From Chloroflexota bacterium (GTDB lineage Bacteria > Chloroflexota > Dehalococcoidia > Tepidiformales > Tepidiformaceae): a stretch of DNA of 64,000 bases. This document shows, piece by piece, positions 56,179-64,000 of the stretch. The position numbers and the translations under genes were made by a program. The notes beneath the pieces are model-generated. The model was not told the DNA's origin. It searched no databases and was given only the letters and a program-made list of their open reading frames with translations. The DNA lies in the NCBI GenBank assembly GCA_026705605.1, contig JAPPAK010000007.1, positions 310,001-374,000 of the forward strand. Direction: 5' to 3'. Position 1 is the first letter of the stretch. Each line of letters opens with the position of its first letter.

Positions 56179-56556
56179 GTGCTTGGATCGAGTGACCTGA
56201 CCGTGCTCGTGGGAACCGCCCGCTTCGACGAGGCGCGCGCCTTCTATCGGGAGACTCTCGGGCTCACGCTGGTCTCCGAGGACCCCTTCGCCGCCGTCTT
56301 CGATGCGCACGGCACCACGCTGCGCCTCTCGAAGGTCGAGGAGTTGACGCCGCAGCCCTTCGCGGTGCTGGGCTGGTCGGTTCCCGACATCGAGGCGGCC
56401 GTGGACGCCCTCGTCGAGCGGGGCGTCCGGTTCGAACGGTATCCGGGCATGGAGCAGGACGACCGCGGCCTCTGGCAGGCGCCCGGCGGTCCGCGCATCG
56501 CCTGGTTCCGGGACCCTGACGGGAACACGCTCTCGCTCACCGAGGCATTCGCATGA
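56179..56556 (+). CDS. VOC-superfamily (glyoxalase/bleomycin-resistance-fold) protein
   Basis: 125 aa from GTG with AGGAG SD. VOC pattern: FDEARAFYRETLGLTLVSED, AAVFDAHGTTLRLS, and C-terminal WFRDPDGNTLSLTE with the metal-type Glu. One module may dimerise. Overlaps the P450 start (ATGA), so the two likely cooperate. Confidence 0.88.
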   Translation: MLGSSDLTVLVGTARFDEARAFYRETLGLTLVSEDPFAAVFDAHGTTLRLSKVEELTPQPFAVLGWSVPDIEAAVDALVERGVRFERYPGMEQDDRGLWQAPGGPRIAWFRDPDGNTLSLTEAFA

Positions 56557-57779
56557 CCGCAACCGCCGACCTCAACCCCTACAACGCCGACGTAATCGAG
56601 TGCCCGTACCCGATGTACGAGCGGATGCGGGAACAGGGGGTGTATTACCTCGAATCGGCGGACACCTGGATCGTGACGCGCTGGGAGGACGTGCAATTCG
56701 TGCTGAAGCGGTCGGATCTGTTCTCGAATCTGCCGCAGGTAGACCCCCACAGCATCCCCGCGGAGCAGGCGCGGCTCGCACGGGAGACGGGAGCATTGCC
56801 GGGCAGCGATCCGCCGGAGCACACGCACTACCGCCGCCTCGCCGGCCCGTGGCTCTCGAAGCGCGGCATCGAGTCGTTCGAGCCGAACGTGTACCGCGTG
56901 ATCGACGGGCTCATCGACCGCTTCATCGACGACGGGGAGGTCGAGCTGGCAAGCCAGTTCTCGACGCCGCTGACGGTGCTCGTGTTCGTCGAGCTGATGG
57001 GCATCCTCGACGAGGACATTCCCCAGGTGACTAGCTGGGTGAACGACACGATCGAGGCGATGGGCGCGGGCTTCGGCCTGGTCGAGCGCGAGCGGTTGGC
57101 GGAGCTGATGGCGAGCGGAGCTGAGTTCCGCCGCTACCTGCTGGACCTGGCCGAGGAGCGCCGCGAGAACCCCCGCGACGACATGCTCACGGACCTCGTG
57201 ACCGGGCCCATGAAGGGCTTCGGCGGGCGAACCCTTCACGAACAGGAGCTGCAGGGGATGCTGGTGACGCTGCTGATGGGCGGCACGGAGACGACCCTGA
57301 ACATGGTCGACAGCGGCATGTGGCTGCTGCTGGAGCACCCCGAGACGCTGGCGCAGCTACGCCACGACCACTCCCTCATCCCGAACTTCGTGGAAGAAGC
57401 GCTGCGGATCGAGTCGCCGGTGCAGCAGCTCGGGCGGCACGCGATCGTCGACACCGAGATCGGGGGCGTGGCGGTACCGGCGGGCGCGCGCATCTCCATC
57501 TTCTACGCGGCGGCCAACCGCGACCCTGAGCACTGGGACGACCCTGAAGCGTTCGACATCCGCCGGGAGGAGGCGAAGCGGCACCTCGGCTTCGGGGCGG
57601 GTGTGCACTACTGCATCGGGGCGCCGCTGGCGCGGATGGAGGGTCGTATCGCCTTCGAGCGCCTGCTGACGCGCCTCGACAACATCCGCTACAGCCCGGG
57701 CAAGAACGACTTCCGGCACGGCCCCAATCACGTCCTGCGCGGCTTCCGGGAGCTCTGGCTGGAGTTCGACAAGACGTAG
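56553..57779 (+). CDS. cytochrome P450
   Basis: 408 aa, bacterial soluble size. Heme-binding FGAGVHYCIGAPLAR with Cys354. I-helix LLMGGTETTLNM (oxygen activation). ExxR in EEALRIESP. It hydroxylates an unknown substrate and needs ferredoxin and reductase encoded elsewhere. Coupled to the VOC protein. Confidence 0.95.
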   Translation: MTATADLNPYNADVIECPYPMYERMREQGVYYLESADTWIVTRWEDVQFVLKRSDLFSNLPQVDPHSIPAEQARLARETGALPGSDPPEHTHYRRLAGPWLSKRGIESFEPNVYRVIDGLIDRFIDDGEVELASQFSTPLTVLVFVELMGILDEDIPQVTSWVNDTIEAMGAGFGLVERERLAELMASGAEFRRYLLDLAEERRENPRDDMLTDLVTGPMKGFGGRTLHEQELQGMLVTLLMGGTETTLNMVDSGMWLLLEHPETLAQLRHDHSLIPNFVEEALRIESPVQQLGRHAIVDTEIGGVAVPAGARISIFYAAANRDPEHWDDPEAFDIRREEAKRHLGFGAGVHYCIGAPLARMEGRIAFERLLTRLDNIRYSPGKNDFRHGPNHVLRGFRELWLEFDKT

Positions 57780-57799
57780 CGCCCCCAGCTGTTGTGCCC

Positions 57800-57805
57800 T
57801 ACAAT
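57800..57805 (+). promoter_or_regulatory. -10-like TACAAT of TA module 2
   Basis: TACAAT ends 6 nt before the antitoxin ATG at 57812, no SD present, fitting a leaderless transcript. No -35 match. Confidence 0.4.
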
Positions 57806-57811
57806 TGACAC

Positions 57812-58111
57812 ATGGCATCGACGAAGACGACCAGGCAGCAGGCACATGCTCCCGACCCGCTGGATGTTCTCCTCGCGGGCGACAGCGAAGCTATTGAGGC
57901 GTCGGCCACAGCGGCGGACCTTGGCGTGGTGGAGTGGATTCGCAGGACGCTGGTCGACGCCCTCGAAGCGCGTGACCCTCGCGTGACACGGGACGAAGAG
58001 ATCGAACGGAGGCTCCGAGGCCTGATCAAGGCTTCCCGGTACTCGTTCCCAACCGCGGACATTGAGGACATGCTGCGGGAGACCGAAGCCGGCCGCTGGG
58101 TGAGGTGGTGA
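57812..58111 (+). CDS. putative antitoxin of TA module 2
   Basis: 99 aa, acidic and helical. VVEWIRRTLVDALEARDPR and DEEIERRLRGLIKASRYSFPTADIEDMLRE (given in parts) recall VapB-type antitoxins. It ends overlapping the PIN-toxin start by 7 nt. Confidence 0.7.
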   Translation: MASTKTTRQQAHAPDPLDVLLAGDSEAIEASATAADLGVVEWIRRTLVDALEARDPRVTRDEEIERRLRGLIKASRYSFPTADIEDMLRETEAGRWVRW

Positions 58112-58503
58112 TCTTCGTCGACGCCAACATCCCCATGTACCTTGTTGGCGGCGACCACCCGCACAAGACGACCGTGCTGGAGCTTCTGCCTCGCCTCACG
58201 ACAGCCGGTGAGCAGTTTGTCACGGATGCAGAGGTCTACCAGGAGATCCTCCATCGGTATCAGGCGACCCGGCGACTGGAAATCGTCGACGCCGCATTCG
58301 AAGCGCTCGATGACCTGGTGTCCTCGGTTCTGACGTTCGAGCGGGGTGATGTGCTGGAAGCTCGAGACATCCTCGCTTCTGCGCCAGGGTTGTCGGCGCG
58401 GGACGCCATCCACATCGCCGTGATGCGGCGGGCAGGCGTGAACCGCATCCTGAGCTTCGATCGTGGACTCGACACCTTTCCCGGCGTGGAGCGGGTGAGC
58501 TAG
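58105..58503 (+). CDS. VapC-type PIN-domain toxin (TA module 2)
   Basis: 132 aa from GTG. PIN acidic residues Asp6 in FVDANIPMYL, Glu43 or Glu47 in DAEVYQEILHRY, Asp100 in ARDAIHIAV and Asp119 in SFDRGLD. Expected ribonuclease. This is the second VapC in the window and is not close in sequence to the first. Confidence 0.9.
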   Translation: MVIFVDANIPMYLVGGDHPHKTTVLELLPRLTTAGEQFVTDAEVYQEILHRYQATRRLEIVDAAFEALDDLVSSVLTFERGDVLEARDILASAPGLSARDAIHIAVMRRAGVNRILSFDRGLDTFPGVERVS

Positions 58504-58582
58504 CCGGCGACGGCCGGGACGTCGACTGCGGAGGGCGGGGGCAGGCCGCCACGCCTACGCCCCGCTCCTCGCTCTCCGCAGG

Positions 58583-58611
58583 TTCCGTAGGATGGCGGTC
58601 GGGAATATACG
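58583..58611 (+). promoter_or_regulatory. possible promoter for the NCS2 transporter
   Basis: TTCCGT (58583-58588), 17 bp and TATACG (58606-58611). An SD-like GCGGAG precedes ATG 58654. Confidence 0.35.
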
Positions 58612-58653
58612 TAGGCCATAGCCTCGGGGCGGGCCCGGCCGCGGAGTCCATAG

Positions 58654-60384
58654 ATGGCGGAGAACATCCGTTACGAGCCGGAGGAGAAGTCCCCTCCTCT
58701 GACGACACTCGTCGTGGCGTTCCAGGGAACGGCCCTGATCGTGTCGAACACGGTCATGATCGCGAGCATCTTCGCGGCCGCGTTCGACGACGACGGGAGC
58801 TACCTGGAGTGGGCGCTCTTCGCGAGCCTCCTTGTTGCCGGTGCGGTCGTCGCGCTCCAGGCGACCAGGTACGGGCGGCTGGGATCCGGGTACGTGCTGC
58901 TGATGGGCCCCGGCGTGCCTTTCCTGGCGGTGTGCGTGCTGGCCGTGCACGAGGGCGGACTGGCCCTGATGTCGAGCCTCGTCGTCGCCTCGTCGCTGAT
59001 CCAGTTCGCGGTGGGGGCCTGGCTCGCGCAGCTGCGCCGGCTCATCACCCCCGTCGTGGCCGGGGTGGCGTTCATGATGATCGCCGTCTCCGCCATGCCG
59101 ATCGCCATGGAGCGGCTCAACGACGTACCTGCCGGCGCCTCCGCGGGAGCAGGTGTGGCGGTTGCGGCGGTCACGCTGGGCGTGGCCGCGCTCCTGATGC
59201 TGCGGGGCAGGGGGCTGTGGCGCCTGTGGGCCCTGCCGATCGCCATCGTGGCGGGCTGCGCCGTCGCTGCGCCGCTCGGCGTCTACGACGCGCAGCGGGC
59301 GCTCGACACACCGTGGTTCTACCTCCCGAGCGGCTCAAGCTGGCCCGGCTTCGCTTCGATCCTGAGCGAAGACTTCTGGGCGCTGCTGCTCGTGTTCCTG
59401 GTCGTGAGCCTGGTGGTCGCCGTGAGAGCCAGCAACGAGGGGGCCGTGATCCAGCAGGTGTCCCGACGAAACCCCCGCACGATCGACTTCCGGAGCGTGC
59501 AGGGAACCCTGAACGCGGGGGGGATTGCGATCCTCCTCTCGGGAATCGCGGGCACGCCGCCGACCATCATCTATCTGCCCACCACCATCTCCCTCATCGA
59601 CTTCACCGGGGTGGCGGCGCGGCGAGCGGCCGTGGTCATGGGCGCGATGGTGATCGTGCTGGCCCTGCTTCCGAAGATCGTCGCGGTCTTGCACACGATC
59701 CCCCGACCCGTAACGGGCGCCCTGCTGTTGATCATCATGGGGCTGTTCTTCGTCGAGGGAACGCGAAGCGTCTTCCGGGAGGGGCTCAGCCGGCAGCGGG
59801 CCTTCATTGTCGGGGTTTCGCTCTCGATCGCGGTCGGGCTGCAGACCCAGAACGTCCTCGCGGGCGTAATCGCCAGTCCATGGGATGTGGCCCTCGGCAA
59901 CGGTGTGGTGCTGGGCGTGTTCGTCGCCGTGCTGCTGACGGTGGTGCTCGACGTGACGGGCACCCGCCGCAAGCGCCTCGAGACGGAGTTGGACGGCTCG
60001 GCCTTCCCCACCGTGGAGGCGTTCCTCCGCGACCTCGGCGCGGGTGCGGGATGGGGCGAGGCCGCAACGGACCGGCTGTGCGCGGCGGGCGAGGAGACCG
60101 TGTCGGCGATGCTGCAGCTTCGCGACGACTACGAGTCGGACAAGCCTCCGCGACTGGTGGTGCTCGCGCGTCCCGCGACGGAGACGGTCGAGCTGGAATT
60201 CCTGGCCGTGTTCTCCGAGGAGAACATCGAGGACCGCCTCGCCTACCTCAGCGAGCAGGCCGAAGCGCCGGACGTGAGCGATATCTCGTTCCGCCTGCTC
60301 CGCCACTACGCCTCCTCCGTCCGCCACCGCAAATACCATGGCCTCGACATCGTCACGGTCGAGGTCGAGGGCTCTCGGCAATGA
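58654..60384 (+). CDS. NCS2/SLC23-type nucleobase transporter fused to a degenerate HATPase-like domain
   Basis: 576 aa. Residues ~20-440 hold about a dozen membrane helices with the transport features of xanthine/uracil permeases (ASNEGAVIQQVSRRNPRTID and GTPPTIIYLPTTISLIDFTG). Residues ~441-576 form a soluble domain: LETELDGSAFPTVEAFLRDL, RLCAAGEETVSAMLQLRDD, and FRLLRHYASSVRHRKYHGLD, reminiscent of RsbW-like HATPases. The usual N-box Asn and DxGxG are missing, so ATP binding is doubtful. The domain may regulate uptake. Confidence 0.8.
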   Translation: MAENIRYEPEEKSPPLTTLVVAFQGTALIVSNTVMIASIFAAAFDDDGSYLEWALFASLLVAGAVVALQATRYGRLGSGYVLLMGPGVPFLAVCVLAVHEGGLALMSSLVVASSLIQFAVGAWLAQLRRLITPVVAGVAFMMIAVSAMPIAMERLNDVPAGASAGAGVAVAAVTLGVAALLMLRGRGLWRLWALPIAIVAGCAVAAPLGVYDAQRALDTPWFYLPSGSSWPGFASILSEDFWALLLVFLVVSLVVAVRASNEGAVIQQVSRRNPRTIDFRSVQGTLNAGGIAILLSGIAGTPPTIIYLPTTISLIDFTGVAARRAAVVMGAMVIVLALLPKIVAVLHTIPRPVTGALLLIIMGLFFVEGTRSVFREGLSRQRAFIVGVSLSIAVGLQTQNVLAGVIASPWDVALGNGVVLGVFVAVLLTVVLDVTGTRRKRLETELDGSAFPTVEAFLRDLGAGAGWGEAATDRLCAAGEETVSAMLQLRDDYESDKPPRLVVLARPATETVELEFLAVFSEENIEDRLAYLSEQAEAPDVSDISFRLLRHYASSVRHRKYHGLDIVTVEVEGSRQ

Positions 60385-60456
60385 GCCCGCCCGCGGGGAA
60401 CAGCGTGGCAGAATGCGCACGATGTCCTACAGGTCCTGAACAGAGGAGTTACTCAC

Positions 60457-60762
60457 ATGAACGGCTACATGATCATCAATACAGAGGTCTTTGACCCGGA
60501 CGTATTCGCTGAGTTCCGCCCGAAGATCGCGGAGGCCATGAAGGCTCACGGGGGAAGGTTCCTGGTTCGCGGCGGCACTGTGGACGTCACCGAAGGGGAC
60601 TGGGAGTTTCAGCGCGTCGTGATCATGGAGTTCGACAGCTTCGAGCGGGCGCGCGGCTTTGTGCGGTCTCCCGAGTACACAGCGCTCCAGAGTCTTCGCG
60701 ATCGATGCATGCACTCGAAGACGATGGTGGTCGAGGGATACAACCCGGACGCCGACTCCTGA
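60457..60762 (+). CDS. DUF1330-family protein
   Basis: 101 aa. Ferredoxin-like fold with NGYMIINTEVFDPDVFAEF, RFLVRGGTVDV, and VVIMEFDSFERARGFVRSPEYTAL typical of DUF1330. SD GAGGAG. Function unknown. Confidence 0.92.
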   Translation: MNGYMIINTEVFDPDVFAEFRPKIAEAMKAHGGRFLVRGGTVDVTEGDWEFQRVVIMEFDSFERARGFVRSPEYTALQSLRDRCMHSKTMVVEGYNPDADS

Positions 60763-60883
60763 GCACGGGCCCGATGAGCTGAATCTCGACAAGGCACAGG
60801 GGTCCGCGCCGCTGGTAGCATGGCGTCCCGTTGACGCTCCCCTCTCCGCGGTTTCCCCGGGGGGGTGACAGGAGAACCGTCCT

Positions 60884-61699
60884 GTGAAGCGCCTGCTCGT
60901 CGTTGCCCTGGCGGTCGGTCTTCTGGCGGGCAGCGGGCTGCCGGCCGCAGTTCCGCAGGCCGACGCCTCCGCCACACGCCCACACGTCACGATTCGCCTG
61001 AGGCATGCCGACGACGGCCGGCTCGTGGTCGAGCGCGACGTCGGGACGTCTCTGGAAGCACGATGGGTGAGGATTCACACGTTCAGGGCGAGGGAGACGG
61101 CGGTTAGCTCACTCCTCCTCTACGGATCGGCATCGGTAACGCTGAGGCCTCGGCGGGTGTCCTATCCGGCGCAAACCGGAGGGGGCTACAGGACCGAGAC
61201 AGGCGGGAACCGGGACTGCGAGTCGGAGCTGGTTCGCGAGGATCCGGATGGCACCCGGCACTACCGCACGACCTGTACGACTCAACACCTTACGCATATC
61301 ACCTGTGCGAACGGGCTGAGCGTCACGATTGGCTACTCCGACTCGCTGGAAAGCGGCCTCTCGGCCGGGAGCTTCGGCCTGCTGCTGTGCCACAACGGCG
61401 ACTACCTCGAAGCCCTGGATCTGCCCGATCGGATACTGACGCTCGATGAGCTCAAGGCGGAGGTGGAGGCGGTTCTCCTGGCCCTCCCGACGCCCCGCAC
61501 GATTGCCGATCTTCGGCCTCTCCGCGAGGGACGCAGCGATGTGCCGCCACCCTATCGAGCGAACGTGGAAGTGCACGTCGCGCAGTGGAAGAGCAATGGC
61601 GAGGTCATCTCCGTTACTGCCCGCGCGGACGGAGGCGACTGGCACGTTCTGGAGCTGGAGCAGCCACTCACTGTCGAGTTGCCGTACGTGTTCCGCTGA
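60884..61699 (+). CDS. secreted protein of unknown function
   Basis: 271 aa from GTG (SD AGGAG). Signal peptide RLLVVALAVGLLAGSGL with cleavage near AVPQADA. The mature part has four Cys (RDCES, TTCTTQH, ITCANG, LLCHNG) likely forming two disulfides. No domain recognised. Confidence 0.7.
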   Translation: MKRLLVVALAVGLLAGSGLPAAVPQADASATRPHVTIRLRHADDGRLVVERDVGTSLEARWVRIHTFRARETAVSSLLLYGSASVTLRPRRVSYPAQTGGGYRTETGGNRDCESELVREDPDGTRHYRTTCTTQHLTHITCANGLSVTIGYSDSLESGLSAGSFGLLLCHNGDYLEALDLPDRILTLDELKAEVEAVLLALPTPRTIADLRPLREGRSDVPPPYRANVEVHVAQWKSNGEVISVTARADGGDWHVLELEQPLTVELPYVFR

Positions 61700-61731
61700 T
61701 CGAAGGAAGGGTGAGGCTGCCTGACGCGTTC

Positions 61732-63027
61732 CTACACCACCGCCAGGGCGTCGACGGCTGAGCCGCGGAGAGCGAAGGGGCCGGCGTGGTCGATGTGGAC
61801 GTCGACGAGGGCGCCGCTGCGGGCGGGGGCGTCGAGGTGGACGAGCTTGCCGGTGCGGGTTCGGCCGTAGTGCTGGCCCTTCTTGCTGACGCCCTCGATG
61901 AGGATGGTCTGGGTGGTTCCAAGGAGGGACTCGTTGATCTCGCGGGAGATGCGCTCCTCGACGGCGTTGAGGCGCTGGAGCCGCTCTGACTTCACCTCGT
62001 CGGCGACATCGTCGGGCATCTTGCGCCAGGCGATCGTGCCGGGTCGGGGGGAGTACGCGGCCGTGTGAACCTTATCGAAGCGCAAATCCTCGACCAGTTC
62101 GAGCGTCTCCTCGAAGTCGGCTTCGGTCTCGCCGGGGTAGCCGACGATGACATCCGTGGTGATGCCGGCATCGGGCATGAGGGCACGCACCTCGGCCACT
62201 TTTTCCAGGTACTCGGCCTTCGTGTAGCCGCGGCGCATCGAATCGAGCACGGCGTCGCTGCCGGACTGGACGGGCAGCGAGAAGCACTCCATGACCTTCG
62301 GCAGCTCCGCGACGGCCTCGAGGATGCGGTGGGTCATGTCCTTCGGGTAGGAGGTGAGGAAGCGGATGCGGGCGAGGCGCTCGATGGCGGAAAGCTCGCG
62401 CATCAGGTCGCCGAGGTCGGGGGTGTCGTCGAGGTCGTGGCCGTAGGCCTCGACCGTCTGGCCGAGCAGGGTCACCTCACGGACGTCGTTGGCGGCCAGG
62501 TAGGCGACCTCGCGCACGATCTCGTCGATGGGACGGCTGCGCTCGCGTCCCCGGCGGTAGGGGACGATGCAGTAGGTGCAGAACTTGTCGCAGCCGTGGA
62601 CGATGGGGACGTAGGCGGTGGGGCCCTCAGGGACGGCGAAGGTGGAGGGCCAGAACTCGCCGCCGAGGTCCTCGGCGGGGCCTTCGACCAGCTCCATGAT
62701 GGGTTCGAACTGCTGCGGCCGGGCGAACACATCGACGAAGGGGAAGCGCTTCTCGAGGTCGCGGGTGCGCTGGCCGACCATGCAGCCCATGACCGCGATC
62801 TTGAGGTCGGGGCGCTCCTCCTTGATGAGGCGCACGCGGCCAAGCTGGGAGTAGGCGCGGTCCTCGGCGTGCTGGCGCACGCTGCAGGTGTTGATGACGA
62901 CGATGTCGGCGCCGGCGGCCTCGGGGGCGGGCTCCATGCCAAGGCGCGTGAAGCCGGCGGCCAGCTTCTCGCTGTCCGCGACGTTCATCTGGCAGCCGAC
63001 CGTCCAGAGGAAGTAGCGCTCCGTCAT
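61732..63027 (-). CDS. miaB: tRNA-2-methylthio-N6-dimethylallyladenosine synthase
   Basis: 431 aa. Three N-terminal cluster Cys in GCQMNVADSEK, NTCSVRQ and GCMVGQR. Radical SAM motif CDKFCTYC. C-terminal TRAM domain. It methylthiolates A37 of certain tRNAs. It begins 22 nt after tRNA-Ser on the same strand. Confidence 0.95.
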   Translation of the reverse strand: MTERYFLWTVGCQMNVADSEKLAAGFTRLGMEPAPEAAGADIVVINTCSVRQHAEDRAYSQLGRVRLIKEERPDLKIAVMGCMVGQRTRDLEKRFPFVDVFARPQQFEPIMELVEGPAEDLGGEFWPSTFAVPEGPTAYVPIVHGCDKFCTYCIVPYRRGRERSRPIDEIVREVAYLAANDVREVTLLGQTVEAYGHDLDDTPDLGDLMRELSAIERLARIRFLTSYPKDMTHRILEAVAELPKVMECFSLPVQSGSDAVLDSMRRGYTKAEYLEKVAEVRALMPDAGITTDVIVGYPGETEADFEETLELVEDLRFDKVHTAAYSPRPGTIAWRKMPDDVADEVKSERLQRLNAVEERISREINESLLGTTQTILIEGVSKKGQHYGRTRTGKLVHLDAPARSGALVDVHIDHAGPFALRGSAVDALAVV

Positions 63028-63048
63028 GGGTGCTCCGGGGGTGCTGAG

Positions 63049-63140
63049 TGGCGGAGGGGGAGGGATTCGAACCCTCGACCGACGTTTCCACCGGTAAGCG
63101 CTTAGCAGGCGCCCGCACTAGGCCACTATGCGACCCCTCC
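63049..63140 (-). tRNA. tRNA-Ser (GCT)
   Basis: 92 nt with encoded CCA (63051-63049). Acceptor GGAGGGG pairs with CCCCTCC. Anticodon GCT at 63106-63104 in CTGCTAA, a long variable arm as in tRNA-Ser, T-arm GTTCGAATC. Confidence 0.95.
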
Positions 63141-63215
63141 GCAGGCATTGTAGGCACGGGATTGCTTGCGCCACATCCCGCGTGTGACCTTCACCCCGCG
63201 ACCGGCGGCAGGTCC

Positions 63216-63221
63216 TACACT
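63216..63221 (+). promoter_or_regulatory. -10-like TACACT before the Nudix gene
   Basis: TACACT ends 6 nt before ATG 63228; no SD. Fits a leaderless transcript. Confidence 0.4.
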
Positions 63222-63227
63222 TGCGGC

Positions 63228-63833
63228 ATGGCGCCCGCGGTGGTCGTGGTCATCTTCACCGTGCTGGAGGGACGGCTCTCCGTGCTCCTGATCGAGCGCG
63301 CGGCGGAGCCCTGCCAGGGGGAGTGGGCGCTGCCGGGGGGGCTGCTCCAGGCGAATGAGACGCTCGACGGGGCAGCGAGCCGCAAGCTCCAGGACGAGAC
63401 CGGCCTGACGGACGTGTTCCTCGAGCAGCTCTACAGCTTTGACGCGACGGACGAGGGCAACGCGGACATCGTGGTGGCCTACTTCGCGCTGCTGCCGGCG
63501 GCGCAGGCGCGGCTCCGTCGCGAGCTGGAGTGGCGCCCAGCCTGGCGCGCCCTTCGGGACCTCGACGCGCTCGCGTTCGAGAACGAGCAGATCCTCGAAT
63601 ACGCGCGGGAGCGGCTGCGGAACAAGCTCGCCTACACGAACGTGGCCTACAGCTTCCTGCCCCGCCGCTTCACCCTGCGGGAGCTGCAGGGCGTGTACGA
63701 GGCGATCCTCGAAGAGCCGGTCGACAAGCGGAACTTCCGCCGTCGGATGGTCGGGCTCGGCATCGTGCAGGCGACGAACGAGACCCGCAAGGAAGGCGCT
63801 CACCGCCCCGCCCGCCTCTACGAATTCGTCTGA
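63228..63833 (+). CDS. Nudix protein with winged-helix C-terminus, NrtR-like regulator
   Basis: 201 aa from ATG 63228. The Nudix box GLLQANETLDGAASRKLQDETGL departs from G-x5-E-x7-REUXEEXGU: RE is RK and EE is DE (given as motif only). Residues ~115-201 are a winged-helix domain (FTLRELQGVYEAIL, DKRNFRRRMVGLGIVQ). This is the architecture of NrtR, which senses ADP-ribose and represses NAD genes; the altered box suggests loss of hydrolysis. No NAD gene is adjacent, so an active hydrolase is not excluded. Confidence 0.78.
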   Translation: MAPAVVVVIFTVLEGRLSVLLIERAAEPCQGEWALPGGLLQANETLDGAASRKLQDETGLTDVFLEQLYSFDATDEGNADIVVAYFALLPAAQARLRRELEWRPAWRALRDLDALAFENEQILEYARERLRNKLAYTNVAYSFLPRRFTLRELQGVYEAILEEPVDKRNFRRRMVGLGIVQATNETRKEGAHRPARLYEFV

Positions 63834-63920
63834 GGCCGGCAGCGTTTTTTCTGAAGCCAGCGGCGTTCAAGCCACCGGAGGGGGAGGCGTAGAGAACAGG
63901 GGCAGCCGTGGCTGCAGGCA

Positions 63921-64000
63921 CTACGCGGGCGGCGGCCACTCGTCGCGCAGGGCTTCGTAGAAGGCATCGTCGACGCGGGCGCCGCGGTGGAGGCGGTTCT
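63921..64000 (-). CDS. 3' end of a gene cut by the right edge
   Basis: The minus-strand frame ending at TAG (63923-63921) reads NRLHRGARVDDAFYEALRDE and WPPPA. Only about 26 C-terminal residues are inside the window, so no function can be given. It converges with the Nudix gene; the 87-nt gap holds a T-run at 63845-63850 and a GCAGCC/GGCTGC hairpin at 63902-63915. Confidence 0.45.
   Translation of the reverse strand, partial: NRLHRGARVDDAFYEALRDEWPPPA

Overview
This 64 kb window is a dense, GC-rich chromosomal segment that is mostly housekeeping. There are no prophage genes, transposases, rRNAs or CRISPR arrays. The gene set fits a member of Chloroflexota (Dehalococcoidia/SAR202-like) or a related Gram-positive-side lineage. 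Clues are a CBS-less GuaB3-type IMP dehydrogenase homologue, a c-di-AMP (ydaO) riboswitch of the form common in Actinobacteria, a Gram-positive-type LexA box, and the LLM-monooxygenase, CaiB, P450 and VOC gene content. The phylum is an inference; I could not run a search.

Layout. 0.2-6 kb: ispG, a DinB-fold gene, then the trans-translation pair (tmRNA gene ssrA and smpB) with a CtpA-type protease and a TolB-like propeller. 6-9 kb: a VapBC-type toxin-antitoxin (TA) module and an OmpR/EnvZ-type two-component system. 8.8-12.7 kb: dxs and a polyprenyl synthase, then an uncharacterised coupled gene pair. 12.7-22.6 kb: gltBD, a PLP aminotransferase, a small membrane protein and ilvD. 22.6-28.2 kb is the most accessory part. 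It holds a Fic gene bracketed by 42-bp palindromic repeats, three related ~50-aa ORFs around tRNA-Asp, a Cys-rich protein, a ThuA-like protein, comM, an orphan HicB and a small membrane protein under a LexA-type promoter. 28-45 kb: rel, hisS, prfA-prmC-HAD, guaB3, rsmI, metG-tatD-polyprenyl synthase, and recO-recR-ybaB-dnaX. Upstream of dnaX a c-di-AMP riboswitch precedes a 62-aa ORF. 45-52 kb: metabolic accessory genes (isomerase-cupin-methyltransferase, aquaporin, CoA transferase, dehalogenase, luciferase-like monooxygenase, ADC-fold protein) and a third TA-like pair. 52.6-56 kb: sdhCAB. 56-64 kb: VOC-P450, a second VapBC, an NCS2 transporter fused to a degenerate ATPase-like domain, DUF1330, a secreted protein, miaB, tRNA-Ser, an NrtR-like Nudix protein and a cut-off gene at the right edge.

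How the genes work together. ispG, dxs and two trans-polyprenyl synthases supply isoprenoids, probably including a quinone side chain that serves the succinate dehydrogenase. gltBD, ilvD and the aminotransferase cover nitrogen assimilation and branched-chain amino acids. ssrA-smpB, prfA-prmC, rsmI, miaB, hisS and metG belong to translation; dnaX-ybaB-recR-recO to replication and repair; rel to the stringent response. The least explained parts are the riboswitch-62-aa unit, the LexA-box membrane protein, the Fic cassette repeats and the small-ORF family at tRNA-Asp. At least seven genes carry a -10-like hexamer 6-8 nt before the start codon and no Shine-Dalgarno (SD) sequence, which suggests leaderless transcripts.
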